Positions 45,115 through 54,227 of a stretch of DNA of 64,000 nt are shown piece after piece (position 1 is the stretch's first letter; every line of letters begins with the position of its first letter). The DNA is from Phenylobacterium sp. (GTDB lineage Bacteria > Pseudomonadota > Alphaproteobacteria > Caulobacterales > Caulobacteraceae). The translations under genes and the position numbers were made by a program. The DNA lies in contig NZ_JAUYOJ010000007.1 in NCBI RefSeq assembly GCF_030697925.1, forward strand, positions 1 through 64,000, written 5' to 3'. The notes below the pieces were generated by a model. It was not told where the DNA came from. It saw nothing but the letters and a program-made list of their open reading frames with translations, and ran no database searches.

Positions 45115-45950
45115 GCAAAGACTCCCGACAGGTCCGCCGTCCCGGGGCTCGTGGCCTCGGCCCTCGCCCTGCAGGCCACGCCAAAGCGCTCTAGCAGCGC
45201 GCGGTTCATCGGCTGGTCCTCGACGTGCCACTCCGGATGCCACTGCACCGCTAATGCGAAGCTCTTCGCCGACGCGACCCTTATGGCCTCGACACTGCCA
45301 TCGGAGCTCCGCGCTTCGACGATCAGGTCACGCCCAAGGCGATCGATGGCCTGCTGGTGCAGCGAATTGACCGGAACGCGTCGAGGATCGACCCCCGCTT
45401 CGAGGGCGATCGCTTCCAGCCAACCGTTCGGCGTGCACTCGACGTCATGGGCGGGCTTATACTTGTCGCCCTGGGTCGCGACCCCCTTTGGCGCCCTGTG
45501 ATCAAGCTTGCCGGGCAAGGTGTGGACCGCCTGGTGCAGGGTGCCACCGGCAACGCAGTTGAGCTCCTGGGCCCCGCGACAGATGCCGAGGAGAGGCACG
45601 CCAAGGGTGATCGCCAGGCCGATCATCGGAAGCGTCGTGGCGTCTCGGGCGGGATCGTGGTGCGTGCCCGGCGCGCTGGGCGTCCCGTCGTAGAGGCTCG
45701 GCTGCACCATGGAAGGGCTGCCGGTCAGCACTAGGCCGTCAAGCCGGGCCAGCAAGGCGCGCATGTTCTCCGGCTGACCGCAACTGCCGTCTCCAAGCGC
45801 CGGGACCAGCACGGGGTTGACCCCCGCATATACAACCAGCGCCCGCACATAGGGATCGAACACCGAGTGGTGCACCTCGGCGTCCCAAGGGCTCAGGACC
45901 GAACACGACACGCCGACGATCGGCATTGAAGACAAGGCGCTCTTCGACAT
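45111..45950 (-). CDS. Class I glutamine amidotransferase-like, gamma-glutamyl hydrolase (PuuD type)
   Basis: A 279-residue peptidase C26 protein. The nucleophile Cys sits in LLGICRGAQELN, and the catalytic His-x-Glu is in VQWHPEWH. VLTGSPSMVQPSLYDG and a VNSLHQQAIDRLG segment match PuuD/gamma-Glu-GABA hydrolases. It starts at ATG 45950; a longer frame enters the divergent promoter region. It heads the reverse operon. It could cleave a gamma-glutamyl protecting group from an amine, or deliver ammonia. Confidence 0.9.
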   Translation of the reverse strand: MSKSALSSMPIVGVSCSVLSPWDAEVHHSVFDPYVRALVVYAGVNPVLVPALGDGSCGQPENMRALLARLDGLVLTGSPSMVQPSLYDGTPSAPGTHHDPARDATTLPMIGLAITLGVPLLGICRGAQELNCVAGGTLHQAVHTLPGKLDHRAPKGVATQGDKYKPAHDVECTPNGWLEAIALEAGVDPRRVPVNSLHQQAIDRLGRDLIVEARSSDGSVEAIRVASAKSFALAVQWHPEWHVEDQPMNRALLERFGVACRARAEATSPGTADLSGVFA

Positions 45951-46208
45951 TTCAATCACCAAGTTCAGCGTAGATGTGGCCAAGTCGCGTCGATATTTAG
46001 CTTTCCAACCCCGAGAAACTAAGTGTATCGCGACGTTGTGGAAATTCCAATCAGGCCGCGTGAAATGCAAGACTAAAAATAGATTTCTCGCGACGCTTGC
46101 GCTTGGCCAGGATTGTCGACAAGTTCCTCAGGCGGAATGTTTAGCGCGCACCGACCGCGGGTTGGTTGGCTCGACGCAAGTGTAGCGGTCGAGGAGTTGG
46201 GGGCCACG

Positions 46209-47027
46209 ATGACCTTGGACGGCGAATTCAACGGCGTGGAACGCAGCCTTATGCTGTTGAAGCCCGATGGCGCTCGCTCGGCGGCCGTCCGGAAGGACCT
46301 GCTCGACGGACTGGCCTCGAAGGGGCTCCAGATCCAGGCCGAACGCATCGTCCACCTCAGCGAAGACGAGATTGTCCAGCTGTGGCCGATGTTCAGGTCA
46401 CCCGCCCACGCGATCATGCGCGAGTTCTATTTCCGCTACATGCGGGAGGGCGTGTGCGTCGCCTTTCTGGTCAGTGGCGCGCGCGCCGTCGAGGACTGTT
46501 GCGAGGTGAAACACAGTCTGCGCGCGAAATACGAGGCGTGCGCCTTTGAAAACGCCCTGCATTGTCCGTCAGACGCCTACGAGCGCGACATCAATCTGGA
46601 GACACTGTTCTCGATCCAGGTGCCGCAGAGCGCCTTGAACTCCCCGCCAGAGGACAATCGGGTCGGTTTTCACGGAAAGGCGGCGGGCGCCGGTCCATCC
46701 GATTTCCGGGCCATGGTTGCGCGGATATGGGCGGACAAGGAGCGCGGTGGATGGCCGGCCACGTTCGTGGCGAAGGCCGCCGGCCGATACGACGTGGTTG
46801 TGCTGCCCGGCGACCCGAACCCCATCGACTACGGCATCTGCGTCCTTCACGACCATCTGGATTTGCCGCTTGAGACCGCCATGCGTCTCTACATCGAGTC
46901 CGAAGTGCGGCGCGGCGCCGCTGTAAGAAGCGGCGAGCATGATGAGATCGCCGACCTAGCGGCCATGTTGAAGGACAAGGGCCTGCGGGTCGTTGTGCGC
47001 GAGCGAGCCGCGCTTTCCGAGTCATGA
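46209..47027 (+). CDS. Nucleoside-diphosphate-kinase-like protein with C-terminal extension
   Basis: A 272-residue protein (ATG 46209 after a GGGGG-rich site). Residues 10-135 follow the NDK fold: SLMLLKPDGARS (Lys18 as in LxKPD), a GLQIQAERIVHLS strand-helix, VAFLVSGARAVEDC, and NALHCPSDAYERDI with His118 at the phosphohistidine position. The usual RxxMGxT substrate segment is altered (HSLRAKYEA). A C-terminal 130-residue domain (WPATFVAKAAGRYDVVVLPGD) is unlike NDK. It may phosphorylate or transfer phosphate to a pathway intermediate. Its stop overlaps the next gene (ATGA). Confidence 0.7.
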   Translation: MTLDGEFNGVERSLMLLKPDGARSAAVRKDLLDGLASKGLQIQAERIVHLSEDEIVQLWPMFRSPAHAIMREFYFRYMREGVCVAFLVSGARAVEDCCEVKHSLRAKYEACAFENALHCPSDAYERDINLETLFSIQVPQSALNSPPEDNRVGFHGKAAGAGPSDFRAMVARIWADKERGGWPATFVAKAAGRYDVVVLPGDPNPIDYGICVLHDHLDLPLETAMRLYIESEVRRGAAVRSGEHDEIADLAAMLKDKGLRVVVRERAALSES

Positions 47028-48430
47028 CCCAACTTGGCCATTCACCATCCCCGCCCGTCATCGGCGATGACGGCGGAGGCCAGACGCCCGGCGATGAGCG
47101 GGCTCCGCAAGGCCTTGGCCCGCTGGCCAGGTCACACCCTAGACAGGCCGCCCAGGCCCGCGCTCCACAGGGCCGGAATGACCGGGTGCACGACTTGATC
47201 TTCGTGGGCGGAGGATTCCGGACCACGACCTTTCTGGCCTCCCGACCAGAGCTGCTCGCCCGCGACACCGTGGTGATCGAGCGCGCCTCGCGGTGGGGCG
47301 CGGGGGCGTTCGACGATCTCGATGCGGTGTCCAGCTCCAACGGGTCCGGGTTCTTCCGGCACATCGATCACGACGGCGCGTTCGCCTGGGCGCTTGATGA
47401 TCCGGTCATCGGCCCGGTCGCCCGCGCCGATCAACCGGTCGGGCTGAAGGACGTGAGTTGCGCCCTTTCGCGGCTCGCCGAAGCCGTCGGCGACGCCCTA
47501 GGCGCACCCGGCGTGCGATTGGGCCGCCAGGTCACGCGCATTGACGTGGATTCTGCCTCCGGGGCGCCCGTCACGGTGACCCTGGACAATGGCGAGACCC
47601 TGCACGCGTTGATATGCGTCCTAGGGACCGGCCGCCATGAGGTCCTGCACTCGGATCTTGCGCCCTGGAGTCGAAAGGTTTGGCCCTCGGCGGACATTCT
47701 TTCGATCACCCGCCGGGCGGAACTTGAGGGCCTCCTGCAAGAGCACGCCGGCGGACGCATTGTCATCGCGGGCAATTCTCACAGCGCCTTCTCGGCGCTT
47801 CGAGTCCTGCTTGATCTCTGCTCGGCCCATCGATCGCGGACACCGCCCTACCGCCCCCCGAGCATCGACATCGTGCATCGGCGGCGCGCGCGACTAGCCT
47901 ATCCCGACCTGGCCCAGGCGCGGCAAGAGCAGGTTCCGGCCCGGGAAGAGCTTGCGCGCGAGGCGCAGGACGTCTGCCCGAAGACCGGCATCGTGTTTCG
48001 CGATTCAGGATTGAGGCACCAGTCGCGCAGCCTCTTCCTGGACGTTTGGTCCGGCAGACTCCCAACCGTGCGCTTGCATCAGGCGTCCGGCCTCGTGGAC
48101 TGCGCGGGACTGTTCGAGGCCGCGGATCTTGTGGTGCAGGCCCTCGGCTACGAAGGCCAGATCCCCGAGATCAGGGTGGATGAGAACCTGGCGCATGGCC
48201 CGGGTCAGAATCGTCCCCTGGAGCCCGGTGCGGATGGGTTCCTTCACCTTGGCCGCGTACGCCTCAGTCCCCTGGCGGCCATTCGTGTGGAGCCCACGCC
48301 GCCCCACCTTCGCGATCACCATCAGTACGCCGTCGACCTTTATGAGCGGCTCGGCGCTGCCCTCACCCAGCGCCTGAGCGAGTCAGCAATGATTTGGGAC
48401 CGCCGAGCTGTAATTGAAAAAACTAAATAA
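47024..48430 (+). CDS. FAD/NAD(P)-binding monooxygenase-like flavoprotein
   Basis: A 468-residue flavoprotein with two dinucleotide-binding folds. The first, HDLIFVGGGFRTTTFLA, lies about residue 56. The second, RIVIAGNSHSAFSALRVL, lies about residue 245. LICVLGTGRHEVL and a C-terminal DLVVQALGYEG match the FAD-closing motif of flavin monooxygenases. It belongs broadly to the N-hydroxylating/FMO group. The first 54 residues are Pro/Gly-rich, so initiation may be later (GTG about 47186). It overlaps the NDK-like gene (ATGA). The likely job is amine N-hydroxylation or oxidation. Confidence 0.75.
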   Translation: MTQLGHSPSPPVIGDDGGGQTPGDERAPQGLGPLARSHPRQAAQARAPQGRNDRVHDLIFVGGGFRTTTFLASRPELLARDTVVIERASRWGAGAFDDLDAVSSSNGSGFFRHIDHDGAFAWALDDPVIGPVARADQPVGLKDVSCALSRLAEAVGDALGAPGVRLGRQVTRIDVDSASGAPVTVTLDNGETLHALICVLGTGRHEVLHSDLAPWSRKVWPSADILSITRRAELEGLLQEHAGGRIVIAGNSHSAFSALRVLLDLCSAHRSRTPPYRPPSIDIVHRRRARLAYPDLAQARQEQVPAREELAREAQDVCPKTGIVFRDSGLRHQSRSLFLDVWSGRLPTVRLHQASGLVDCAGLFEAADLVVQALGYEGQIPEIRVDENLAHGPGQNRPLEPGADGFLHLGRVRLSPLAAIRVEPTPPHLRDHHQYAVDLYERLGAALTQRLSESAMIWDRRAVIEKTK

Positions 48431-48455
48431 CATATTGCATGGGGAGAAGACTTTC

Positions 48456-49700
48456 ATGCTACCGACCAATTATACGAAGAATACAGCACCGGTACATGCT
48501 CACCTTGTTAGCGGGCAAGGCGCGCGCGTGTCTGATGTCGGCGGCAATGAATACATAGACTTCTGTTCTCAAACGCTGAACATAAATCTCGGTCAGTGTC
48601 ATCCAGTGATCCAAGCGGCCGTGTCGGAACAGCTTGGAAAGCTGACCTACGCCTCCTCGCGCTTCTCAAGTGATATCGCCGATCGCCTGCACGCAAAGCT
48701 TGTCGCCATCACGCCGTCGCCCCTGGCGCGGGTCAACCTCTCGAGCGTGACGGGCAGCCTGGCCAACGAGTGCGCGATCAAGGCCGTGCGAAAGAAGACC
48801 GGCAAGAGCACCACCATCTCGCGAATGCACAGCCATCTGGGCCAATCCGCTGAGTCCATGAGGATCAGCGGCAAGCATTGGGAGAACACCTACCTCGGCG
48901 AGAGGAATACGAAGTACTTGCCCGCACCGTACTGCTTCCGATGCCCGTTTGGCCAGACGGCTAATAGCTGCAATTCGGAGTGCCTGGATGGCCTTGAAGG
49001 CATCCTCCGCGACAGCGGCGACGACATCAACTGCATCATCATGGAGCCAGTGATGATGGATGCCGGCGTCCTAGCGCCGCCGAAGGCCTACCATGAGCGG
49101 GTACGCCAGTTCTGCGATGAGCACCACATCCCGCTCATCTGGGACGAGATTCAAACCGCCTTCGGCTGGCTAGGCACCACCTTCGCGATGGATGTCTATG
49201 GGGTTGTGCCGGACATCTTGAGCCTGGGAAAGGGCCTCGGGGCGGGCCTGCCGATCGCGGCGACCATCATGACCGAGGAATATGACGTCCTCGCCTATGG
49301 CGAGCACGAATTTACGTCGGGCGCGAATGTGTTGTCCTGCGCCGCCTCTCTGGCGATGATCGATTACCTTGAGACGTCGGACATCCTTCCGGCTGTCGTC
49401 CGCAAGGGAGCCTGGTTGCGCGGCGCCCTGGAAAAGCTGAGCGAGAAGCATCCCTGCATCGGTGACGTCCGCGGGATTGGACTGATGTTGGGCATCGAGA
49501 TCGTCGACCCGAAGACCGGCGCGCCAGACGGCGAGAAGGCGCTAGGCATCTTCCGTGAGATGCTGTCGCATGGCGTTATTCTGCGCATCAGCAAGGTCGG
49601 CGAGCACAGCAATGTCCTGCAGCTAAAGCCGCCGCTCGTCATCACCGAGGACGACTTGGTCGAGGTTGTCGACAAGCTGGACCTGGTCCTTTCCAACTGA
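48456..49700 (+). CDS. Class III PLP aminotransferase
   Basis: A 414-residue omega-aminotransferase-type enzyme. GQGARVSDVGGNEYIDFCSQ opens the fold, PLP contacts IWDEIQTAFGWLG are present, and Lys259 lies in SLGKGLGAGLP. A Cys-rich insertion (PYCFRCPFGQTANSC) occurs, known in some 4-aminobutyrate/diamine aminotransferases. The ATG at 48456 follows GGGGAGAAG; the upstream TTG is unlikely. It would transfer an amino group to or from a terminal aldehyde, consistent with the thioester reductase in the cluster. Confidence 0.9.
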   Translation: MLPTNYTKNTAPVHAHLVSGQGARVSDVGGNEYIDFCSQTLNINLGQCHPVIQAAVSEQLGKLTYASSRFSSDIADRLHAKLVAITPSPLARVNLSSVTGSLANECAIKAVRKKTGKSTTISRMHSHLGQSAESMRISGKHWENTYLGERNTKYLPAPYCFRCPFGQTANSCNSECLDGLEGILRDSGDDINCIIMEPVMMDAGVLAPPKAYHERVRQFCDEHHIPLIWDEIQTAFGWLGTTFAMDVYGVVPDILSLGKGLGAGLPIAATIMTEEYDVLAYGEHEFTSGANVLSCAASLAMIDYLETSDILPAVVRKGAWLRGALEKLSEKHPCIGDVRGIGLMLGIEIVDPKTGAPDGEKALGIFREMLSHGVILRISKVGEHSNVLQLKPPLVITEDDLVEVVDKLDLVLSN

Positions 49701-49703
49701 ACC

Positions 49704-51188
49704 ATGGTGATCCGCGAAATGCTGCAAAGCGCGGCGCACGACGTCTTTGCGGACCTCGGCCGCGAAATCCTGACCAAGCGCCCATTGGGTCGACCGCTGA
49801 TCGTCTTTATCAGCGGCGTCGATGCGAGCGGCAAGACAAGGTTTGCGGAGCGGCTCGCCGGCCGCCTCGGCGAATTGGGAGAGCGCGTGGAGGTCATTCA
49901 TGTCGACGACTTTCACCGTCCGCGGTCGGAGCGATATCAACGGGAGCAGGCCGCGCCCGCGGATGCGTATTATTGCGACAGCTTCGATATCCAGCATTTG
50001 AAGACCGAAATCCTCGAGCCAATCCGCCGCGAAGGCGCGTTAGTGGCAAGCCACCTGCATCTCGATCTGGTGACCGACGAGATGTCGGTCCGCCGCGACT
50101 ACAACATTTCGCCGGAGAGTATTGTCGTACTCGAGGGCGTGTTCCTGATGCGCCCCGAACTGGACGGGTTGTGGGACGTCTTCATCCATATTGACGTGCC
50201 CCTGAAAACAGCGCTCGACCGCGCAATCGTCCGCGACGGCGATCGCCTGGGCAAAGTGACCGTCGAGCGATATGCGACCAAGTACTTCGCCGCCCAAGCC
50301 CGCTATCTGGCTGTCAGTCGCGCCACGGCGCGCGCGGATATCCGAGTCGACAACAGCGATTATGCGGCGCCCCGCATCGCACGGTCCCGACGACCGGAAG
50401 GGCCGGACGAGCCGCCGCTCTGGGGCGCGGAGACACGGCTTTTCAAGGGGGACGGGCCGCCCCGGGAATTCGACGCCGTCTGCTTCGATCTCTGGAACAC
50501 CCTGGTGCCGTTTCCCGACACGCTGAAGCGGGAAGCTTTCGCGAAGACCGTCGAACTCATAGGTCTGCCGGAGGCGCGCCTGGCTCCGGTCTGGGCTGAA
50601 CATCGCCAAAGCCGTGAGACGGGCGACCTGGGACGCCATTTGCGCAGCCTGCTCACGGACCTGCAGGTGCGCAATGCGGAAGAGGTCTCCGCCGAGGTGA
50701 TGCGCCATCGATCGGAGATTCACGGAAGGGCCTATCGGGTGCTGGACAGCGACGCCGAAATCACGCTCCGCATTCTGCGTGGCGCGGGCTTTCGTCTGGC
50801 GGTCGTATCAAACTGCACATCCGATGTCCCTGAAATGCTCGCGGGCAGTGCGCTAGGAGGACTTTTCGACGCGCGGCTGTTTTCCAGTTCAGTCGGGCTC
50901 CTCAAGCCCGACCCGAGAATATTCCGGCTGGCGGCGGAGCGCCTTGGCGTCACCCCGGAGCGTTGCCTCTACGTCGGCGATGGCGACGATAGCGAACTCG
51001 AGGGCGCCGCCAGTATCGGCATGACCTGCGTGATGCTGGACACCGGTCGCCCGCGCACATGGAAGGGCCCGAAGGTCTCGCGGCTCTCGGATATCCTCGG
51101 CCCCATCCTCCCTGGGTTTGAACGTGGATCGGCGTCCTCCCGGGTGGGCCCGTCGCCTGACGGCGCACAGACCGTCGCGCAATTCTGA
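49704..51188 (+). CDS. Uridine kinase-like P-loop kinase fused to HAD-family domain
   Basis: A 494-residue fusion. The N-terminal 1-230 is a uridine-kinase/phosphoribulokinase-type P-loop kinase: Walker A GVDASGKT (38-45), HVDDFHRPRSERY and VLEGVFLMRPEL. The C-terminal 255-480 is HAD: CFDLWNTLV, VVSNCTSD, LLKPDPRIF and YVGDGDDSELEGA. The HAD nucleophile Asp is present, but the usual general-acid Asp two residues later is Trp. So it may not be a standard phosphatase. The fusion links phosphorylation and dephosphorylation or phosphoryl transfer on one protein. Starts 3 bp after the aminotransferase. Confidence 0.82.
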   Translation: MVIREMLQSAAHDVFADLGREILTKRPLGRPLIVFISGVDASGKTRFAERLAGRLGELGERVEVIHVDDFHRPRSERYQREQAAPADAYYCDSFDIQHLKTEILEPIRREGALVASHLHLDLVTDEMSVRRDYNISPESIVVLEGVFLMRPELDGLWDVFIHIDVPLKTALDRAIVRDGDRLGKVTVERYATKYFAAQARYLAVSRATARADIRVDNSDYAAPRIARSRRPEGPDEPPLWGAETRLFKGDGPPREFDAVCFDLWNTLVPFPDTLKREAFAKTVELIGLPEARLAPVWAEHRQSRETGDLGRHLRSLLTDLQVRNAEEVSAEVMRHRSEIHGRAYRVLDSDAEITLRILRGAGFRLAVVSNCTSDVPEMLAGSALGGLFDARLFSSSVGLLKPDPRIFRLAAERLGVTPERCLYVGDGDDSELEGAASIGMTCVMLDTGRPRTWKGPKVSRLSDILGPILPGFERGSASSRVGPSPDGAQTVAQF

Positions 51189-51199
51189 AGAGTGTGTCC

Positions 51200-52768
51200 A
51201 TGTCCCGCGAGGCAAGTCCGATTCATCTCATCCTGCCCATGCAGCCGACCCCGGACGGACGGCTTCACATCGGGCACGCCGCGGGCCCCTATCTACGCGC
51301 GGACGCGCTCGCGCGACGCCTGAGGCGCGATGGCGAGATCGCCGTCGTCGCCACAGGTCCCGACGCCTACGAGAACTGGGTGCTTATGGAGGCGCGCCAC
51401 GCCGGCGAAGACCCGCATGAAACCTGCAGGCGCATGACGGCGGGCATCCGGCAAGATCTGACCCATCTCGGCGTCGAGCCCGACATCTGGATCGATCCGA
51501 TGTCGGATGGTGATCGCGCCGACTATATCGCCCTGCATGAGCAATTTCTCCGCGAGTTGTCGGATCGAGGCCGAGCCACGCTTTCCCCGGAGCACGTACC
51601 GGCCTCGCAGGGCACCGGTGAGTATCTGACCGGACCGTGGATCTCGGGCCTGTGTCCCGAGTGCGACAAGCCGGTGGCGGGAAACTCGTGCGTGGCCTGT
51701 GGCGGAAGCTTCCAGCCGAGCGAGGTGGTCGAGCCCCGCTCCCGCTTCGACGGAAGCGGCATCGATTGGGTCGCGAAGGATAGCTGGTTTGCCGAAGCGC
51801 CCTCGAAGGAGGCCGTGCTGGCGGTTCTGAGATCGGCCGGCGTCGCCGAAGCATTCATCGACATCGCCGCGCGGCACATGAGCCGCGCGGGCCTTCGCGC
51901 ACGACTGTCTCAACCGAGCTCCTGGGGCATGAGGAGCCGGATGGTCGATCCCGACTGTGTCCTGAGCAATTCCTACTATCTCTATTGCCTGTTCTGCGGT
52001 GCGCGCGCAGCCGCCCGTCTCGGTGAGCCGGCGAATCTCCTCGCGCGATCGTCGCGCGCGACGGTCGTCGCGCTGTTCGGCAAGGATAATGCGGGCGCAG
52101 GCCTGGTGGTCGCCTCAACGCTCGCGCTGAACAGCGACGCGTTCCGGGGGTTCGACGCCATTGCCGTCAACCACCTGCTCCATTTCGATGGCAGCAAGTG
52201 CTCCAAGAGCCGCAAGCACGGGATCCTGGTCAGCCAGCTGGTGGAAGAGACCTCGGTTTCCAGCGACGAGCTGAGGTTCGCGCTTGCACAGGCGCCGTTG
52301 GAGCATGAGCCCCATGACCTTCAAACGAACGAGATCATTTCGACCATCAATGATTTGAGGCGTTGGCGCGTCGAGCGTCTGGCGCCGCTTCTCGCCGGAG
52401 CGGGCGACACGCCGGATCGGGCGGTCTGCGCGCAAGCGAGGGACGTGATCGCCGCACAGGCCTCGGTCCTCGAACCGCGGCGGTTGCACCTGGCGGAGGC
52501 GACCAGCCTCCTGAAGTCCTGGATGACCGACACCAGGTTTGAGGACTCGCCCGGCGCGCGGCGCGCATGGCTCCAAGCCTTCGCCTTGTTGGCCGAGCCC
52601 GTGGCGCCGCAGCTCGCAGGGGCGGTGTGGCGCAGCCTCGGCCTTACGGGCCGTCCCACCACCAGCGCCCTGTCGGATCCTGGCGAGGTTACGAAACTTG
52701 AGGCTGACGCGCCTCTCCCATTGCACCCCTCCGAGCTTGAACCCGTCGCTCGCCGCGCTGCGGTCTAA
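51200..52768 (+). CDS. Methionyl-tRNA-synthetase-like class I ligase
   Basis: A 522-residue class I aminoacyl-tRNA synthetase of MetG type. The HIGH motif (DGRLHIGH, 23-26) and KMSKS-type loop ([12 protein letters not shown], about 334) are present. A zinc knuckle C152/C155/C164/C167 sits in the connective insertion. Size and the shortened C-terminal helical region differ from a full bacterial MetRS. As a cluster gene it may activate an amino acid for transfer to a hydroxylamine, alcohol or amine, as MetRS-like enzymes do in hydrazine-forming pathways. Alternatively it is a resistant tRNA synthetase. Confidence 0.85.
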   Translation: MSREASPIHLILPMQPTPDGRLHIGHAAGPYLRADALARRLRRDGEIAVVATGPDAYENWVLMEARHAGEDPHETCRRMTAGIRQDLTHLGVEPDIWIDPMSDGDRADYIALHEQFLRELSDRGRATLSPEHVPASQGTGEYLTGPWISGLCPECDKPVAGNSCVACGGSFQPSEVVEPRSRFDGSGIDWVAKDSWFAEAPSKEAVLAVLRSAGVAEAFIDIAARHMSRAGLRARLSQPSSWGMRSRMVDPDCVLSNSYYLYCLFCGARAAARLGEPANLLARSSRATVVALFGKDNAGAGLVVASTLALNSDAFRGFDAIAVNHLLHFDGSKCSKSRKHGILVSQLVEETSVSSDELRFALAQAPLEHEPHDLQTNEIISTINDLRRWRVERLAPLLAGAGDTPDRAVCAQARDVIAAQASVLEPRRLHLAEATSLLKSWMTDTRFEDSPGARRAWLQAFALLAEPVAPQLAGAVWRSLGLTGRPTTSALSDPGEVTKLEADAPLPLHPSELEPVARRAAV

Positions 52769-52787
52769 CCCCGAAACAGGATGCAGG

Positions 52788-53633
<846 letters not shown>

Positions 53634-53702
53634 GGGCGCCCGAGCTTGACCTGAAAGTCTACCACCAGGCGCGTGCTGGTCGGGCGAGGACATCGCTCGC
53701 CT

Positions 53703-54227
53703 TTAGGCATGCCGCGGGGTCCGGGCGCCCTTCCGGGCCGGTGAGTGCCCCAGGCCACTGCGCTTCGCCACTTCGGAACGGTCTCGCGCATAGCTGGGCG
53801 CGACCATGGGATAGTCCGGCCGCAGGCCCCACTTCGTGCGGTAGTCCTCCGGGGTCATTCCGTATTTGGCCATCAGATGGCGTCGCAGGGAGCGATAGTG
53901 TTTCCCGTCTTCAAGACTGATCAGATAGTCGTCATGGATCGAATCGTCGATCGCGACGGCAGGGGTCGGAGGTTTGGATTCCTCATGGCTGGGGGTATCC
54001 CCCGCGGCGGGCTTCGACGCCGATCCAGCGTCCGCCACTTCGCCCTGCACTTGCCCGTGCTGTGATATGCGCTCCGGAATCGGGGCTGGACCCTCATCAG
54101 CGAAAGCATCTCGCAGCAAACGCGCCAAGTCCGGCAGTTCCGCAGCCGGGATTGTGTTGCGCCGCAAATAAGCAATCAGGACATCTGCCGCGAGCCTTGC
54201 GGAGACCTGCGTGTCATTGGTATCCAT
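53703..54227 (-). CDS. MucR/Ros-type regulator missing the zinc-finger cysteine
   Basis: A 174-residue protein. The C-terminal domain has ISLEDGKHYRSLRRHLM, then KYGMTPEDYRTKWGLRPDYP and MVAPSYARDRSEVAKRSGLG, which is the Ros/MucR layout. In standard MucR the finger begins with Cys (CLEDG); here it is Ser, so a normal Cys2His2-like site cannot form. The N-terminal 90 residues contain a helical ADVLIAYLRRNTIP motif common to this family, then a Pro/Ser-rich linker. It may bind DNA without zinc. It is convergent with dapD. Confidence 0.85.
   Translation of the reverse strand: MDTNDTQVSARLAADVLIAYLRRNTIPAAELPDLARLLRDAFADEGPAPIPERISQHGQVQGEVADAGSASKPAAGDTPSHEESKPPTPAVAIDDSIHDDYLISLEDGKHYRSLRRHLMAKYGMTPEDYRTKWGLRPDYPMVAPSYARDRSEVAKRSGLGHSPARKGARTPRHA

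Larger units (their letters stand above)
30348..52768. other. Putative biosynthetic gene cluster, product unknown
   Basis: Eighteen genes in mixed orientation cover carrier-protein chemistry (SRPBCC, reductase, ACP, KS), tailoring (oxygenase-fold, methyltransferase, hydroxylase, flavoprotein), three PLP aminotransferases, nucleotide-type enzymes (two nucleotidyltransferase-like, an NDK-like, a kinase/HAD fusion), a MetRS-like ligase, a glutamine amidotransferase, GlmS and an exporter. Many genes overlap by 4 bp. I know no characterised cluster with this combination. Confidence 0.75.

Noticed and set aside
30348-52768. Calling the cluster a siderophore or nucleoside antibiotic pathway
   Set aside because: No TonB receptor, IucA/IucC synthetase, NRPS, or recognised nucleoside-modifying enzyme set is present; the nucleotide-type folds alone are not enough.
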